Below the pieces are notes generated by a model. It was given only the letters and a program-made list of their open reading frames with translations, was not told the origin of the DNA and did no database searches. A stretch of 64,000 nucleotides of DNA from Cenococcum geophilum 1.58. Its lineage: Eukaryota > Ascomycota > Dothideomycetes > Gloniales > Gloniaceae. The stretch's first letter is position 1. Each line of letters opens with the position of its first letter. The stretch spans positions 869,344 to 933,343 of the forward strand of contig KV748228.1 in assembly GCA_001692895.1 (NCBI GenBank). The letters are read 5' to 3'. Below are positions 24,452-33,310 of this stretch, piece by piece. Both the position numbers and the translations under genes were made by a program.

Positions 24452-25915
24452 TTTAGAAATCGAAGAAGAACTACTATTATATTAAAAATAGCCTATAGTT
24501 CTGGATATTAATAATATACGAATAGAGCTAATCCGTAAAGCCTACTATTAAGTCTTTATAGTATACCCTAGCTAAAATAAGACCTACTAACTGCTAATTC
24601 CCTATTACTACTAATAAGGTTTTTTATCTAATATAGAGCGATTTATTAGAAACTGCAACGCCTATAGACGCGTAGATACCCCTAATAATTAAACTTCTAG
24701 ATAGCTATAACTACTACTAATCCTAATACGTTTTTAGCAATATATTATAATAAACTTTAAGTTGTTTCTAAAGGACGCCTATAGCTATAATATAGCCTTT
24801 ATAGCAATTAACCAACTATATAAGTAATCCTTCGCCCTCTCTTATTTTAAGACTATAACTATAAAGGATATAACCTACCTCTACGTTAATAATATCTACT
24901 AAATTTACGGCGCTCCCAAATTAACTATAGCCCCTAGTTTATATTAGATTTCTAAACCAAATTTTGCTATACCCCTAGGATTAAGGTTAAACTCTCTACT
25001 ATATTCTACCCTTAGGCTAATAGCCAAACTAAGATTATAAACTGGTATTTTAACTGGCAACTATAACCTTTTATAGATTACTATTAGGACAATTAGTTAG
25101 AATTACTACCTATAATAGACTACGCGTAGCTTATGCTCCTCTATAGTAGTATAGGAATATTACCATTTAAACTACTCTACGGATATACGCTATAAACGTT
25201 CTTTAATTAGGATAGACCTATTAAACCTATTATAGCCCGCAAATGCCTTAACTATAAGAAGTTTAGGTATTTATAAAGAGAATATATAAAGCCTAGAAGA
25301 CTGCTTAAGTAATTATAAAAAAGGTATAAGAGAAGAAAGAATTTAATATAAACTAATATTGCTGTAAAGTAGACTTTTAAGTAGGAGGTAAGTTATAGGT
25401 ATTAATTTAAAAAAAACTAGAAAACCTAGAGGCTAAGCTATAAGCTAGACTATTAAATGGCTAGCCTATATAGGATTCTTTATATAAAAAAAAGGACACT
25501 CTTTTGGGGTTAAGCTACTAGAGTTAATAAAGATCCACTTTATCTTTCTCCTAGACTAACTATAATAAGCTATAGATAACCCGTTGCCTAGGTAGTATAA
25601 TAACTCCCTACTACTAATTTAGATCGCGGAGGATAAGAAATAGGAAGTTAAAGAAATCCTAGCAATTAAGAAGGTCCGTAATATCTTAAAATACTATATA
25701 AGCTGGTTAGGCCATAATAATAACCTAGAATAGTATCCTATATTAGATTTTAAGTACTCCTCTATAAGCTATAGGATTTCTACCTAACTTATTTAGACCT
25801 CCCTAAACCACTATATAAATTAAAAAACTAGATTAAATACTAGGTACAAGGGATAGATAACTATAATAATTTAGATAATAATAGGGAGCTTAGATAATGC
25901 CTAAGGGTAGGCTTT
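24452..25915 (+). pseudogene. Gypsy B pol relic continued: integrase and chromodomain
   Basis: After the TTTAG duplication the pol frame continues: integrase core near 24850-25250, then near 25640-25790 a sequence readable as EILAIKKVRNILKYYISWLGHNNNLE, which matches the layout of a retroelement chromodomain (KILxxRxxxxxxxYLVKWxGYxxxxxTWEP). Frameshifts and TAA/TAG stops occur throughout. Chromodomain gypsies are commonly guided to heterochromatin; that is family knowledge, not seen here. Confidence 0.75.
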
Positions 25916-26351
25916 TTTAGGAGGGGGGGATTGATATAATAGTGCTAAAGCGCGTTATCTATTAAATTCTACTACGCTTCTGCTATATTTTACCAACCCT
26001 AACTTTTACTAACTAATTAGGATTTTCCATCCCTGGGATAAAAGATCGCTATTAGCTGCTTACTACTAGCGCCTTAACAACCCCTCTTTATTTGCGTTAA
26101 CCCCTAAGGGCCTTCTTTTTCATCTCTTTAGCTTAGTATCTTTATATAGTAGCAATCTATAAGCTTTGTCTTAGAGGCATTTATATAAGCTTATTCTATA
26201 AGAACGCAAATATATACCCCGTCCTATACTTATACTACTACTAAATATTTTAGATTTTGCACTTGGAGCTGCTTATAATAGGCATTTTTAGAAAATCTAC
26301 TAGTTTAAAGCTCTATATAGGGGGGTCCTAGGAAGTCTCCTTCTAGAAAAC
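25916..26351 (+). repeat. Gypsy B polypurine tract and 3' LTR (interrupted at 26351)
   Basis: The purine tract AGGAGGGGGGGA (25919-25930) is followed by TGATATAATAGTGC, taken as the LTR start at 25932. The LTR carries P1 copy 3 at 26021. Gypsy C is inserted at 26351/26352 with AAAAC duplicated, so the rest of this LTR or its flank resumes at 37397. No partner LTR is in the window, so its right end is not known. Confidence 0.6.
26021..26047. repeat. Palindrome P1, copy 3
   Basis: GATTTTCCATCCC, T, GGGATAAAAGATC: the 27 bp dyad with a few transitions. It is flanked by CTAATTAG on the left and GCTATTAGC on the right. Confidence 0.75.
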
Positions 26352-26578
26352 TATTAGCGACTTAGTTAATCAAGATATAAGCGCGGTAAAAGGGACGCGC
26401 AAGCCTATATAATTGGATTGTCTATAAATAAGAATCTAAAGCTAGGGAAAGGAAAGGAGAAGAAAAGTAGCGCCGTTTAATGTTTTATAAGATCTTTATG
26501 TCACGTAACCGCAATATACGGCAATTTATAGCAACTTGCCAGTATAAAGTTCTGCCAAGTTCTGCCAGTGCCGTAATA
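26352..26578 (-). repeat. 3' LTR of Gypsy C
   Basis: 227 bp, TATTAGCGACTTAG to GTGCCGTAATA. The terminal dinucleotides are RIP-altered from TGTTA/TAACA as compared with the copy at 50399. Confidence 0.9.
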
Positions 26579-27152
26579 TTATCCCCCCCTCTAAAAAAGC
26601 CTGCCCTTAGGCTTTATTGCTAAAAGTTTTAGTAAAAAAATCTAACTAATTAGATAACTTTAACCGCCGGTTAAAGTTCCTAAATATCTTAAGGCCTTAT
26701 ATAACTAAGAAATTTCTAGGGTGTTTTTATCCTTATATTCTTCTAGTAGCTTATTATTTTTATTATACTTGCATTCTATCTACTTATCTAGGTACTTTAG
26801 CAGTTTGGGTTTATTAGGGTAACGGCTATAAAACTCCTAAAGCTTATAAAGACTACCTATAAAGTTCTATATAGGGTACTAAATGGGGTTTAGGTTATAT
26901 CCTTTCCAACTAATACAATACTTTAATATTCCCTTTACAAGTTTATAGGCTAGTATTTCTTTAATTTCCTATTTATTATTACTATTAACTTAAATTAGTA
27001 GGGGAAGTTTATTCTTTTATCTGGGTAGTAGGTTATTTATAGCTTTCTATAGCTTATCTAATAAGAAGATAGGGTAAACTTTAATTAAGTTTAGGAGCTT
27101 AACCTTATACAAGTTACCTACTTTATTAAGAATTTTATATAGTCCTGCTATC
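26579..27152 (-). pseudogene. Gypsy C polypurine tract and pol C-terminus
   Basis: Minus-strand sequence continues into the segment at 29578 and reads like the post-integrase domain (GPYKILEKVGN-like then YRVKLP-like), broken by stops. It includes a perfect P2 palindrome at 26656-26678. It is interrupted at 27152 by the LINE. Confidence 0.7.
26656..26678. repeat. Palindrome P2, copy 3 (perfect)
   Basis: AACTTTAACCG, C, CGGTTAAAGTT: a perfect 23 bp dyad preceded by CTAATTAGAT. Confidence 0.85.
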
Positions 27153-27289
27153 TTATAGTCTAGCTTTTTTTTTTTTTTTTTTTTATCCGATTGTATTATA
27201 CTACGTACAATACTACGCATGCAGCCTTGGGCTATGGCGCTATAGTTTTATATACATAAATCCTTTCTAAGCAGCTTAATATATACTAG

Positions 27290-27560
27290 TATAGTGGTGT
27301 AGATTAGACGTCGCTTATTGTCTTGGCATTTTCCTATATTTATAGAGCCTTCGGCTTCCTTCCTTCTTCCTCTATTATACACATATCACGACCTTACCAG
27401 TTACCGGAAATACACTCTTTTCTTTCTTTCTTTCTTACTAACTGTTCTACTGACTAATTACGACCGACCGACCGACCGACAGACCAATAGATAGACAGAC
27501 AGACTGACTAACTGACAGCACTGTGACTTTTCCATCTTAGAGAGGTCGTACCCTCCCACA
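27290..27560 (+). repeat. Solo LTR of the gag-only family, inside the LINE
   Basis: This is the reverse complement of the LTRs at 1463 and 12829 (ends TATAGTGGTG... and ...CCCTCCCACA). It is 271 bp instead of 246 because of an expanded GACCGACC/GACAGACA tract (27465-27510). It is flanked by the 4 bp duplication CTAG (27286-27289, 27561-27564). No internal element sequence accompanies it, so it is a solo LTR left by LTR-LTR recombination. Confidence 0.9.
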
Positions 27561-27599
27561 CTAGTAGCTATGTCCTAGTAGTTTATAAACCCCTAAATT

Positions 27600-29330
27600 A
27601 GGAGTTTATAGTTTCCTAGTAAAATACTAAGATACTACAACTATAGGGAATAAGAAGATAGTAAGAAAAACTATAAGAAATCCTAACCCCTATCCCTATC
27701 CTTTTGCAATTTATTTCTGTCCTTTTGCTCTCCTAATATCTTTTTAAGAGCCTAGTAGGAGTTGCTCCTTCTAGAATCCTATCTGTTTTATTCTTCTATA
27801 GAATCTTCTTCGCGTACTAGCTTAGCTGCTTTAAGAGTCTTACAGTCTTTACTATTAGCAAATGTTTTTCTTTACATTAATACAAAGAGGGGTGGTATGC
27901 TAGCAAGGCTTGCCTGTTATTATACAGGTAGAAACAAGAATGGTCTTTTAGATAAATGTGCAGCCGCATAGTATCTGCAGGCCCTAGTCTCCTATATAGC
28001 CAAATTTTTGGCAGCTCGTACACTGCGTAGTAGGAGAGACTTCGAGGTATTTTACTACCTTAGTAGCTGTACCTGCAATTGATATCTCTTTTTGCTTAAG
28101 GATTTCTTGTCTTTTTTCTTCGTTCTCTATAGTAAAAACTATAGAGCCAAATCTGGTCTATAGGTCGTGTCTTTTTACACTAGATGAGATCTATCTAGGT
28201 AGTCCTTATATCCTTATAGGATTAAAGGTCTCGATTTCTTCCTTTAGGAGCTTAGAGCCCCCTTCTCCTAGGAAAGGTAGGGTAGGAACCCCGTAGGCTA
28301 TAATTTGAACCCATAATTCTAGTTTTGTTCTCTTTAAAAGGTAAAGCAGTTATGCTAGATCTCCTTATATTTAACTAAGAAATCTACATTATACTCTTCT
28401 GTAGTTATAAGGAGAATATTTTATTTTCCTTTTGTTCTAGCTATAGATACTAAAACTGGCTTTTTTACTTGCAATTTTGATGTAAATAGTTAATTGACTT
28501 TGTTTCGTATAGAGAAGGTATTTAGAGGTTGGTCCTTTTTATCTGTAATTAGGACTAGCTTCCTTTCTTATAGCTACTTTTCTTACTTCTAGTAGAAGTA
28601 GAAGGGGTAGGAGATGGTATTAATAAGAAAGGTAGTGAGGATGAAGAAGAAGGAAGGTCCTTCTTTAGCCTCTTTACGTAGGTTTCTTTAATAGGAGCCA
28701 CCTCCTTACGGAGAGCTCTTACTTCTTCTACTAGTCCTTTTAGGACATCGTTTATCTTCTCTTTTTCTTTTTTCTTCTTCTTCTTCTTCTTCTTCTTCTT
28801 CTTCTTGTATAAAGGGATTTTCTCCTAATAGGATACTTCGTGTATAGTACATTAGCTGTTTAACTTGTTCTTTTATTCCTTCTCTTTCTTCTTCTTCTTC
28901 TTCTAGCCCTTTATAGGCCTAGGTTAGGCTTTCTAAAGCGAAGCTTAGATATTGTCCTAGAGAAAAGGAATAAGAGGGTATATTATCCGTATTATCCGTA
29001 GTAGTTATTAGTTTTATTATCTTTTTTACAGGTTTTTGGTTATCTTTTTCAGGAGAAAACTAAGGATGTCTTCTTTTTTCTCCTGCCCTAATTGGGCCAG
29101 GAGAAGGAGAAGGGGGAGAATAAGTAGATGTAGAGCCTTTATTACTTATTTCTATAGGAGGTTTTTTTTAGACCTATTAGGCCTTAGCATTCTGTATCTT
29201 ATATAGGGGTTCCTAGTTTTACTATCCTTATACCCTTTCTCCTTACTAATCCTACTAGAAGATTTCTGGGGAGATTAGGCTAAAAGGTAGTAGAAAATCT
29301 AGCCTCTATATTTCGTAGTTTTGGTATTTA
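27600..29330 (-). pseudogene. LINE ORF1 (gag-like, zinc-knuckle) relic
   Basis: On the minus strand there is a lysine/glutamate-rich, coiled-coil-prone region encoded by the (TTC)n tract (28765-28806), then VVKYLEVSPTTQCTSCQKFG (about 28004-28063). Downstream come further Cys/His clusters (ILCGCTFI, TGKPC, HTTPLCINV). This is the usual CCHC cluster of Tad1-clade ORF1 proteins, with several Cys/His codons lost and stops at Gln/Trp positions. Tad1 assignment is by motif recall and should be treated as probable. Confidence 0.65.
28765..28806. repeat. (TTC)n microsatellite
   Basis: About 13 units of TTC, encoding Lys/Glu-rich sequence on the minus strand of the LINE ORF1. A shorter run lies at 28886-28904. 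Confidence 0.9.
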
Positions 29331-29354
29331 GTTTTGGTGTTCCTGTCCGTGCCT

Positions 29355-29407
29355 NGCTTANAAGCTAGGNCCACCCCTAAGAAGAATTTTNTGTTGGGGG
29401 AAAGGGN
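29355..29407. other. Ambiguous bases (N) in the LINE 5' region
   Basis: Isolated N calls at five positions in about 50 bp suggest low-quality or conflicting reads, probably at a collapsed repeat. Another single N lies at 49109. Confidence 0.9.
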
Positions 29408-29577
29408 GTAAAACGACAAATAAATCCACCTCTAGCTCGCTAGGCAGTAGGAATTAAGTCTTAAAAGTTGGAAAATCGATTGTTTTTGATAGTAAGATGG
29501 GTATGCGTAAGTTTTGAAGTGTGGCGCTACCTTTTGGTAAGGTTGCATGTGCGGTGAAGGTTTTTATAGTCTAGCTT

Positions 29578-30683
29578 ACAGCTAGGCCGTTCTACCTTTT
29601 AGTTCTTTATTATAACCTAGACTATATCGCTTATAGTAAAGTCAGGCTTACGCCTATACTTATTTACCTACTATTTTATTAATTTTTAGACCTTTTCTAG
29701 ATTTATATAAGCTACTTTTTAGGCTTCTTCTAAGCGCTTAGCGTACTACTAGGCTTCCTTATAAGATAGTTTTTCGCGTATAGTTTAGGGCCCTTCTAGT
29801 CTTTCCTAGTTAAAGCTTATATAGGGTAGGTAACCTATTTTTAGTTAAATAGGGGCAAATCCGGTAGGGTTGTAGGGTAGGGTTACTTAGGCGTAGTCTA
29901 TTAAGGGTAATAGTTTAGCCTAGTTATCCTAGAAGTAGTTAATAAAAGGCCGGAGTCTCTAGTCTAAGTATTAATTTATAATCTCCGTTTAACTATTTAT
30001 TTAGGGATAATATACTATAAAAAGCTTTAGCTTAATACCTAGGATTTAGGTAAACTTATTCTAAAAGGCTAATATAAACTACGGCCTATAGTCGGATATA
30101 ATAGTGTCTAATAATCCATAAATTTGGTAAACGTAATGGATATATAGTTGGGCCGCCTCTTTAGTATTAATATTCTTATAATAGGGAATTAAAAACGGGC
30201 GCTTGCCAAAGCAGTTAACTAGGATTATAACTATATTATATCCGTTATGGTCTAAAGGTAGCTTATAAAAGTCTATAAAGATATATTACTAGGGGCGGTT
30301 AGGTATTAAGAGGGATTTTAATAATCCTAGGGTTTTATCTCGTAGAATTATAGACCTATAGCAGTTATTATAGTTCCGTATATAGCGGTTAATATTTATA
30401 ATTATTCTAGGCTAGTAGTAGCGGTCGCTAATAATCTTATAGGTCTTATTTTTTCTAGGGTAGGCTATAGAGACCTAGGCATGTGCTTTGGCAATAAGCT
30501 AAGTCTATAAGTTCTATTCCTTTACTACTACTAGCCATTTACAGTGCTTAAGTAGTCCACTTTTAAGGGACTATAGGCTAGAAACGTTCTTTACCTTTTT
30601 ACGGTACTCTTATAGAGAAGGGGCCGTATAGTTTACCTATAGTAGTTTATTAATAAGGTCTAGTTCTATAGAGTTAATAGGGC
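29578..30683 (-). pseudogene. Gypsy C integrase relic
   Basis: On the minus strand, integrase-like sequence is recognisable, with the catalytic core at about 30000-30300 and the linker/C-terminal part at 29600-29900. TAA/TAG stops occur throughout. It is interrupted at 30683 by the inverted-repeat satellite element, beyond which RNase H-like sequence resumes at 33311. Confidence 0.7.
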
Positions 30684-30924
30684 ATCATCAGGAATTTTTT
30701 TTTTGGGCGCGTTGTTGCAAACGAAAATCGGGGTCTGCAAAACCTGCGTAAGTCGCAATTTTGGCAATTTGCAGGCAATTTGCAGCAATTTGCTACAAAC
30801 ACATAGGCTACCTATGCACGCGCCTGGCCTATCTATGTGTTTATAGCAAATTGCCAAAATTGCGACTTACGCAGACCCCAATTTTCGCTTGCAACAACGT
30901 GCCCAAATTTTTTTTTCCTGATGG
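30684..30924. repeat. 241 bp palindromic (foldback/MITE-like) unit at the left end
   Basis: The arm 30690-30775 is repeated inverted at 30846-30920. Both carry TTGCAAnCGAAAATnGGGGTCTGC and GTAAGTCGCAATTTTGGCAA in opposite orientation, separated by about 70 bp containing CACATAGG / CTATGTG. The unit could be a complete MITE into which, or beside which, the arrays expanded. Confidence 0.75.
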
Positions 30925-30930
30925 CCAGAG

Positions 30931-31893
30931 GCTCTGCACGAGGCTCTACATAAAGCTCTGCACGAAGCTCTGCACGAAGCTCTGCACGAAGCTCTACACG
31001 AAGCTCTGCACGAAGCTCTACACGAAGCTCTACACGAAGCTCTACACGAAGCTTTGCACGAGGCTCTACGGGCTCTACACGAAGCTCTGCGTACTAAGGC
31101 TCTGCATGAGGCTCTACACGAAGCTCTGCACGAAGCTCTACACGAAGCTCTGCACGAAGCTCTACACGAAGCTCTGCACGAAGCTCTGCACGAAGCTCTA
31201 CACGAAGCTCTACACGAAGCTTTGCACGATGCTCTACACGAAGCTCTGCGTACAGAGGCTCTACACGAAGCTCTGCACGAAGCTTTACACGAAGCTTTGC
31301 ACGAGGCTCTACACGAGGCTCTACACGAGGCTCTACACGAAGCTTTGCACGATGCTCTACACGAAGCTCTGCGTACAGAGGCTCTACATGAAGCTCTACA
31401 CAAAGCTCTGCACGAAGCTTTACACGAAGCTTTGCACGAGGCTCTACACGAGGCTCTACACGAGGCTCTACACGAGGCTCTACACGAAGCTCTGTACGAA
31501 GCTCTGCACGAAGCTCTACATAAAGCTCTACACGAAGCTCTACACGAAGCTCTACACGAAGCTTTGCACGAGGCTCTACACGAGGCTCTACATAAAGCTC
31601 TGCATATAGAGGCTCTGTACGAGGCTCTGCACGAAGCTCTACACAAAGCTCTACACAAGGCTCTGCACGAAGCTCTACATGAAGCTTTGCATGAGGCTCT
31701 ACGGGCTCTACACGGAGCTCTGCGTACTAAGGCTCTGCATGAGGCTCTACATAAAGCTCTGCACGAAGCTCTACACGAAGCTCTGCACAAAGCTTTACGA
31801 AGCTCTACACGAAGCTCTACATATAGAGGCTCTGCACGAGGCTCTGCGCGAAGCTCTGCGTACGGAGGCTCTACACGAAGCTCTACACAAAGC
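30931..31893. repeat. 12 bp satellite, about 80 units
   Basis: The unit is GCTCTRCACGAA (variants GCTCTACATAAA, GCTTTGCACGAG), about 960 bp. Because 12 is a multiple of 3 and the unit has no stop, several frames on both strands stay open and spell repeats such as ALHE, KLCT or CRAS. These frames are by-products, not genes. The main variation, CTGCAC versus CTACAC, is a TpG-to-TpA change. Confidence 0.95.
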
Positions 31894-32060
31894 CTTTGTG
31901 TGTTGTGCGCCGACACACTACTATCGGGTCCCGCTATATTCCCGATAGCCTCTACACGTGCCTCTGCCAAGCATACCCTATATACACCTAGGTAGCCACC
32001 TCATTTTTTACCCTTCCTTACATCCTCCCTACCTAGGAAGACACCAGAACGACAGCCAGC

Positions 32061-32660
32061 AGACGACCGTCGCCGGAGCCAGACGACCATCGCCGGAGCT
32101 AGATGACCGTCGCCGGAGCTAGACGACCGTCGTCAGAGCTAGACGACCGTCGTCAGGAGCTAGACGACCGTCGCCGGAGCCAGATGACCGTCGCCAGAGC
32201 TGGACGACCGTCGTCAGAGCTAGACGACCGTCGTCAGAGCTAGACGACCGTCGCCAGAGCTAGACGACCGTCAGAGCCAGACGACCGTCGTCAGAGCTAG
32301 ACGACCGCCGCCGGAGCCAGATGACCGTCGCCAGAGCTGGGACGACCGTCGTCAGAGCCAGACGACCGTCGTCAGAGCTAGACGACCGTCGTCAGAGCTA
32401 GACGACCGTCGCCAGAGCTAGACGACCATCGCCAGAGCTAGACGACCGTCGTCAGAGCTAGACGACCGTCGCCGGAGCCAGATGACCGTCGCCAGAGCTG
32501 GACGACCGTCGCCGGAGCCAGATGACCGTCGCCAGAGCTAGACGACCGTCGCCGGAGCCAGATGACCGTCGTCAGAGCCAGACGACCGTCGCCAGAGCTA
32601 GACGACCGTCAGAGCCAGACGACTGTCGTCATCGCCACACGACCGTCGCCAGAGCCACAC
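32061..32660. repeat. 20 bp satellite, about 30 units
   Basis: The unit is AGACGACCGTCGYCRGAGCY, with a few shortened copies (for example near 32270 and 32610). It contains the dyad GACGACCGTCGTC. It is GC-rich and little affected by RIP, in contrast to the surrounding gypsy sequence. Confidence 0.95.
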
Positions 32661-32735
32661 GACAACCGTTCAAACGACCAGCCAGCGAACACGATAAACG
32701 ATTCGATCGATCGATCGAATCAAGGTGACATAGAC

Positions 32736-32860
32736 AGGTAGGCACAGATAGGTAGGCATAGACGGGTAGGTATAGACGGACAGACAGGTAGGTAGGCAGG
32801 CAGGCAGGTAGGCAGGCAGGTAGGCAGGCAGGCAGGCAGGCAGGCAGGTAGGTAGGTAGA
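32736..32860. repeat. GGTA/GGCA tetranucleotide array
   Basis: Units of GGTA and GGCA, imperfect at the left (with CAGATA and TAGAC variants) and regular at the right. It is preceded by a short palindrome, GATTCGATCGATCGATCGAA, at 32700-32719. Confidence 0.9.
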
Positions 32861-33310
32861 TGATTTAGAGCCTCTGCGAGAGGCTTCCCCCTTGACGCCC
32901 AAAGTAGATAGCTCTATATTTTATATAGTTATAATATAAATATATTTAAAAGTATATTATAGAAATCTAATGGGAATATGTGATAATTTGGTTATTATGT
33001 AATATAATTATAATTTATATAGTTACAATTTAGTTACAATTTGTACAGTTTTTACAATTCGTACAGTTTGTACAATTCGTATAGTTTGCGCACTATTTAT
33101 TTATAGGGTAGCGTTTTGCCGCAATTTGCTATTAGATGCTGCAAACTTGTTGCAAAACGCGCAAATTGCTATTAGGGTGCTGCAAACTTGTTGCAAAACG
33201 TGCGTTTTGCGCAAATTGCTATCAACCATATACATCTGCCGCGATCGTACGGTTTGCGGCAATTTGCCGCAAACCGCAACAACGACCCCAAAAAAAAATT
33301 TCCTGATGAT

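Larger units (their letters stand above)
27167..29563 (-). mobile_element. ORF1-only LINE (Tad1-like), minus orientation
   Basis: A 14 bp target duplication TTATAGTCTAGCTT (27153-27166 and 29564-29577) brackets the element. A run of about 20 T on the plus strand at the left end is the poly(A) tail of a minus-strand LINE. The body encodes an ORF1-type protein with zinc knuckles. Between that ORF and the tail there is room for only about 140 bp of LINE sequence once the solo LTR (27290-27560) is discounted, so ORF2 (endonuclease/RT) is absent. It must have moved, if at all, using another LINE's enzymes. The host frame of Gypsy C rejoins cleanly across the duplication. Confidence 0.8.
30684..33310. 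mobile_element. Inverted-repeat element carrying three satellite arrays
   Basis: The ends are inverted copies of each other. The left end is ATCATCAGGAA, a T-run, GGGC, GCGTTGTTGC; the right end is GCAACAACG, ACCCC, an A-run, TTTCCTGATGAT. They are about 37 bp with few mismatches. A third copy of this terminus, in right-end orientation, lies at 30891-30924. The interior holds a 12 bp array, a 20 bp array and a tetranucleotide array, plus AT-rich sequence with repeated GCAAATTGC motifs. No transposase is encoded, so it is non-autonomous. No clear target duplication was found. It sits in Gypsy C between integrase-like and RNase H-like sequence. Confidence 0.65.

Noticed and set aside
30761-31995. 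Long open frames (89-367 codons) on both strands over 30761-31995
   Set aside because: They are the product of a stop-free 12 bp tandem repeat; the peptides are pure ALHE, KLCT or CRAS repeats, open in several frames at once.
32061-32728. Possible CRISPR-like array or repeat protein at 32061-32728
   Set aside because: Units are head to tail with no spacers. This is a 20 bp minisatellite in a fungal transposon context, and 20 is not a multiple of 3.
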